A stretch of DNA of 12,326 nt, taken from an uncultured Lachnospiraceae bacterium (GTDB taxonomy: Bacteria; Bacillota; Clostridia; Lachnospirales; Lachnospiraceae). Below are positions 12,068 through 12,326 of the stretch, one piece after another. A program made the position numbers and the translations under genes. Location: positions 1-12,326 of the forward strand of contig CAJTMC010000070.1 of the NCBI GenBank assembly GCA_910577115.1. Reading direction: 5' to 3'. Positions within the stretch are counted from its first letter, which is position 1, and each line of letters opens with the position of its first letter. The notes below the pieces were generated by a model. The model made no database searches and was not told where the DNA came from. It saw only the letters and a program-made list of their open reading frames with translations.

Positions 12068-12326
12068 TTATGCACCTTGCCGTTTCGGTTGCGTGGCAGA
12101 AAGGAAATTGATTTCCCCTACAAAGTTGAAAACAATATCTACTTTCTGTACCCGTTTCCCGTTCACCTTTTCCGGCGCATGGACTATGATTTTCTTGATA
12201 AATTCATTGACGATTGCAGGGGTGAGTTCCTTTATCCCCACATACTTGCGGATAATCGCGGCGAAGCTGTCAAAATCGCTTTTGTTCTGTTCGTAGGTAT
12301 CGACTTCCTGCTGGTCTGCCTTGACC
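12068..12326 (-). CDS. 3' end of a large serine recombinase (DUF4368-type), partial
   Basis: On the minus strand the edge of the window is open and reads to a TAA at 12068-12070. The last 85 residues include ADQQEVDTYEQNKSDFDSFA, then IIRKYVGIKELTPAIVNEFI, then KKIIVHAPEKVNGKRVQKVD, then IVFNFVGEINFL. This is the C-terminal DUF4368 region found in Tn4451 TnpX-like large serine recombinases. The resolvase catalytic domain lies outside the window. Its bases look more GC-rich than the integrase next to it, so it belongs to another element or to an outer element that received this one. Whether the rest is intact cannot be seen. Confidence 0.85.
   Translation of the reverse strand, partial: VKADQQEVDTYEQNKSDFDSFAAIIRKYVGIKELTPAIVNEFIKKIIVHAPEKVNGKRVQKVDIVFNFVGEINFLSATQPKRQGA

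Noticed and set aside
12093..12296. A 67-codon plus-strand frame at the right end
   Set aside because: It is the shadow of the serine recombinase on the minus strand, which gives a recognisable DUF4368-like protein.

Overview
The window looks like part of an integrative and mobilizable element of a low-to-moderate GC gut Firmicute, most likely a Lachnospiraceae-type Clostridia. This rests on the style of the genes (LanFEG-type immunity transporter, MobC/relaxase pair, DUF6462-like small protein, Tn916-type integrase, DUF4368-type serine recombinase), strong AGGAGG ribosome sites and AT-rich intergenic DNA. No species can be named from the sequence alone.

Layout. (1) 124-2192, minus strand: a sensor histidine kinase and OmpR-type response regulator, coupled as TAATG. 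(2) 2193-2359: a divergent control region with four octamer direct repeats at exact 11-bp spacing in front of a promoter that lacks a -35 box. (3) 2360-5250, plus strand: a LanF-LanE-LanG-type ABC transporter and a YxeA-family small secreted or membrane protein, closed by a terminator. This is a stand-alone antimicrobial-peptide (lantibiotic-type) sensing and immunity module; no lantibiotic biosynthesis gene is in the window. (4) 5377-6519: a patchwork. It holds a second 11-bp-periodic operator and -10 box with the same geometry but no target gene, an XRE regulator on the opposite strand, the C-terminal stump of another histidine kinase, and a second XRE regulator that is a distant paralogue of the first. 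(5) 6741-8434, minus strand: the mobilization genes mobC and a relaxase, overlapping by 52 bases. (6) 8435-9163: non-coding, with a candidate transfer origin and a dense chain of about ten perfect or near-perfect hairpins. (7) 9164-11747, plus strand: a DeoR-like small HTH protein, a degenerate stretch, a DUF6462-like protein, a ribbon-helix-helix protein behind a promoter with a 20-bp palindromic operator, and a Tn916-type tyrosine integrase. (8) 11748-12326: an attachment-site-like region with repeats, a possible 3' gene remnant, a terminator, and on the minus strand the 3' end of a large serine recombinase that belongs to a different element.

How it fits together (inference). The integrase, aided by small DNA-binding proteins, would excise and insert the element, and MobC plus the relaxase would nick it and lead transfer using a helper's mating apparatus, since no type IV secretion genes are visible. 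The cargo is the sensor-regulator-transporter module, in which the kinase detects a peptide at the membrane, the regulator binds the 11-bp repeats, and the LanFEG transporter plus the YxeA-like protein protects the cell. The neighbouring orphan operator and kinase stump suggest that a second, similar module once stood beside it and has been lost.
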